Positions 6,092 to 6,973 of a stretch of DNA of 6,973 bases are shown one piece after another (position 1 is the stretch's first letter; the number at the start of each line of letters is the position of its first letter). The stretch comes from Flammeovirgaceae bacterium (GTDB taxonomy: Bacteria; Bacteroidota; Bacteroidia; Cytophagales; Cyclobacteriaceae), in NCBI GenBank assembly GCA_947457025.1, contig CANGUI010000094.1, forward strand, positions 1-6,973, written 5' to 3'. The notes under the pieces are model-generated. The model searched no databases. It had not been told where the DNA came from and saw nothing but the letters and a program-made list of their open reading frames with translations. Position numbers and translations under genes: made by a program.

Positions 6092-6766
6092 TTATTGTTT
6101 TTTCAAGGAGTTGAGGTGATCCAGTACGTTTTGAAGGTCGCCCACCGACTTCATTTTCAGCTTCTCCTTTTGCATGTACTCCTCTACGATCGTACGTTCT
6201 GCATCGAAAGCTTCGATAAAGGAAGCTTTCGTAAGCTTGAGGCCCCTAAAGCCGCCGGGCGACTTGATAAAATAGTTTATTTTTTCCTGGAACACCTTTT
6301 TGGAGGTATTTGTGCCGTATCCGGATACGGTCTCTTCTACTAACTGAATCTCAATTTGTCGGAACAGGCTGTACGTCCCCGCTACCAGTTCCTCCAGATA
6401 TAAACCCGGCTTTTCAGGATTGATATTGGCGACAAAATTTCGATCTCGTAAAATACCGGTTTTATCAATCTCCTGAATAATAAACCGGGGATAGAGTTCA
6501 GCACTGACCAGAAGTATTCCATTAGCGGAGCTGATCTCTATGTTTTTTTTGTAGATATCGTAGCGCAACACAATATTGCGGTAAGCTTGCCCCTGTTTAT
6601 CGAAAATCGTACCGGGCCTCCAGTCTTCTATTAAATACGCGGAACCCTCAAATTCCGTATACTTCCGGGTGCGTAGCACTTCATTGCTGGCGCCTGGAAC
6701 ATTTATGATTTGTGAAAACGCCGTGCACGTCAACAGGAAAGAAAAGAAAATGAATGAGTATCTCAT
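6092..6766 (-). CDS. Secreted protein of unknown function, 224 residues
   Basis: I cannot assign a function. Residues 1-18 form a clear signal peptide (MRY then a Phe/Leu-rich core, cleavage after AFS with Q19 at +1). No sorting domain or transmembrane segment follows, so a periplasmic or otherwise exported soluble protein is likely. Residues about 35-165 look beta-rich, with the run FEGSAYLIEDWRPGTIFDK, then AYRNIVLRYDIY and a repeated-strand section ending EKINYFIKSPGGF. This 'G-x-x-Y-L ... W-x-x-G ... Y-x-N-x-x-L-R-Y' layout resembles secreted Bacteroidota proteins of unknown function that I have seen, from memory only. The last about 48 residues (LTKASFIEAF...LQNVLDHLNSL) are charged and helical. 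The ATG at 6766 lies 10 bp after the stop of an upstream T9SS cargo gene, and the protease gene starts 17 bp downstream, so co-transcription is probable. Its coding sequence contains an unusual group of inverted repeats. Confidence 0.9.
   Translation of the reverse strand: MRYSFIFFSFLLTCTAFSQIINVPGASNEVLRTRKYTEFEGSAYLIEDWRPGTIFDKQGQAYRNIVLRYDIYKKNIEISSANGILLVSAELYPRFIIQEIDKTGILRDRNFVANINPEKPGLYLEELVAGTYSLFRQIEIQLVEETVSGYGTNTSKKVFQEKINYFIKSPGGFRGLKLTKASFIEAFDAERTIVEEYMQKEKLKMKSVGDLQNVLDHLNSLKKQ
6185..6194. repeat. 10-bp perfect palindrome
   Basis: TACGATCGTA reads the same on both strands. It lies 11 bp from the stem-loop at 6205-6231, inside the 224-residue gene. On its own it is close to chance expectation; it is listed as part of a cluster. 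Confidence 0.4.
6205..6231. repeat. Perfect 10-bp stem, 7-base loop inverted repeat
   Basis: The arms CGAAAGCTTC (6205-6214) and GAAGCTTTCG (6222-6231) are exact reverse complements around the loop GATAAAG. In the minus-strand transcript this is a stable hairpin in the coding sequence, about 110-140 bases before the stop of the 224-residue gene and about 130-155 bases before the protease start. It is not followed by a U-tract, so it is not a classical terminator. Confidence 0.65.
6315..6330. repeat. 16-bp perfect palindrome
   Basis: CCGTATCCGGATACGG has 8-bp half-sites with no spacer. It lies inside the 224-residue gene, where the minus strand encodes TVSGYG (residues 146-151). A two-fold symmetric site of this length could bind a dimeric protein or form a cruciform, but nothing else in the sequence points to a function. 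Confidence 0.6.
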
Positions 6767-6776
6767 CAGACCGTAA

Positions 6777-6973
6777 TTAGTGAATGACCAATATTTTTTG
6801 TGTGCGTTGGGTAGTTCCCGTGTTGATCCGGATAAAGTAGATCCCGGTTGAAAGTCGGGTTGTGTTAATCACCGTGGGTTTCGAGGCGGCACGCCCAGAC
6901 CAAACCTCAGCACCAAAAACATTGATCAGTGAGATTTCGGTTCCGGCTTCCACATCAACAAAAAGATCCTGAT
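6777..6973 (-). CDS. T9SS cargo protein, C-terminal sorting domain only (partial)
   Basis: Only the last 64 residues are present, ending at the TAA at 6777-6779; the gene extends past the right edge. The frame reads QDLFVDVEAG, EISLINVFGAEVWSG, TTRLSTGIYFIRI and finally QKILVIH. This is a type A T9SS C-terminal sorting domain: a seven-stranded sandwich with the hallmarks I-x-N/D-x-x-G near the start, L-x-x-G-I/L-Y near the end, and a terminal lysine followed by hydrophobic residues. It aligns with the end of the protease encoded downstream (DLAGRLV, IPAGLYVCEV, HKLVVRH). The domain targets the protein through the outer membrane and is normally removed by the PorU sortase. The functional part is outside the window, so its activity is unknown. 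The next gene starts 10 bp downstream. Confidence 0.88.
   Translation of the reverse strand, partial: QDLFVDVEAGTEISLINVFGAEVWSGRAASKPTVINTTRLSTGIYFIRINTGTTQRTQKILVIH

Noticed and set aside
6725..6736. Possible lipobox (LLTC, Cys14) in the 224-residue secreted protein
   Set aside because: Thr at -1 does not fit the lipobox, which needs Gly/Ala/Ser, and the sequence after Cys stays within the signal peptide core up to a better SPase I site at AFS-Q.

Overview
The window looks like chromosomal DNA of a Bacteroidota bacterium, most likely from the Cytophagales side of the phylum. The evidence is a subtilase and a second, edge-truncated protein that both end in type IX secretion (T9SS) C-terminal sorting domains. 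In addition, start codons lack Shine-Dalgarno sequences, there is a good match to the Bacteroidota -7 promoter box (TAnnTTTG), secreted proteins carry signal peptides with Gln at the predicted +1, and the genes are very tightly packed. The species cannot be read from the sequence.

Layout. The plus-strand 3' end of clpX (1-175) runs into the stop codon of lpxB, so the two genes converge with a 4-bp overlap. A minus-strand pair follows: a 6-pyruvoyl/6-carboxy-tetrahydropterin synthase gene (queD-like, 1297-1725) and, 9 bp downstream of it, lpxB (172-1287, lipid A disaccharide synthase). A 46-bp divergent spacer (1726-1771) separates this pair from plus-strand hldD (1772-2740, the ADP-heptose epimerase of LPS inner-core synthesis). 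hldD converges with a 1-bp gap on a minus-strand array of three genes for exported proteins. In transcription order these are the C-terminus of a T9SS cargo protein (6777-6973, cut by the window edge), a 224-residue secreted protein of unknown function (6092-6766), and a 1110-residue multidomain subtilisin-like protease with a T9SS sorting domain (2742-6074, GTG start).

How the genes fit together. lpxB and hldD are both envelope (LPS) genes placed back to back around the pterin gene. The three-gene minus-strand array has gaps of only 10 and 17 bp, so it is probably one transcript of exported proteins. No stretch over 300 bp lacks a gene, and I see no RNA genes, CRISPR array, insertion sequence or integration signature.

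Nothing here is clearly a new system. The least explained items are the unknown secreted protein lying between two T9SS cargo genes, a cluster of perfect inverted repeats inside its coding sequence, a likely leaderless promoter at the pterin gene, and the catalytic-cysteine spacing of that enzyme, which is of the PTPS type and not the E. coli QueD type.
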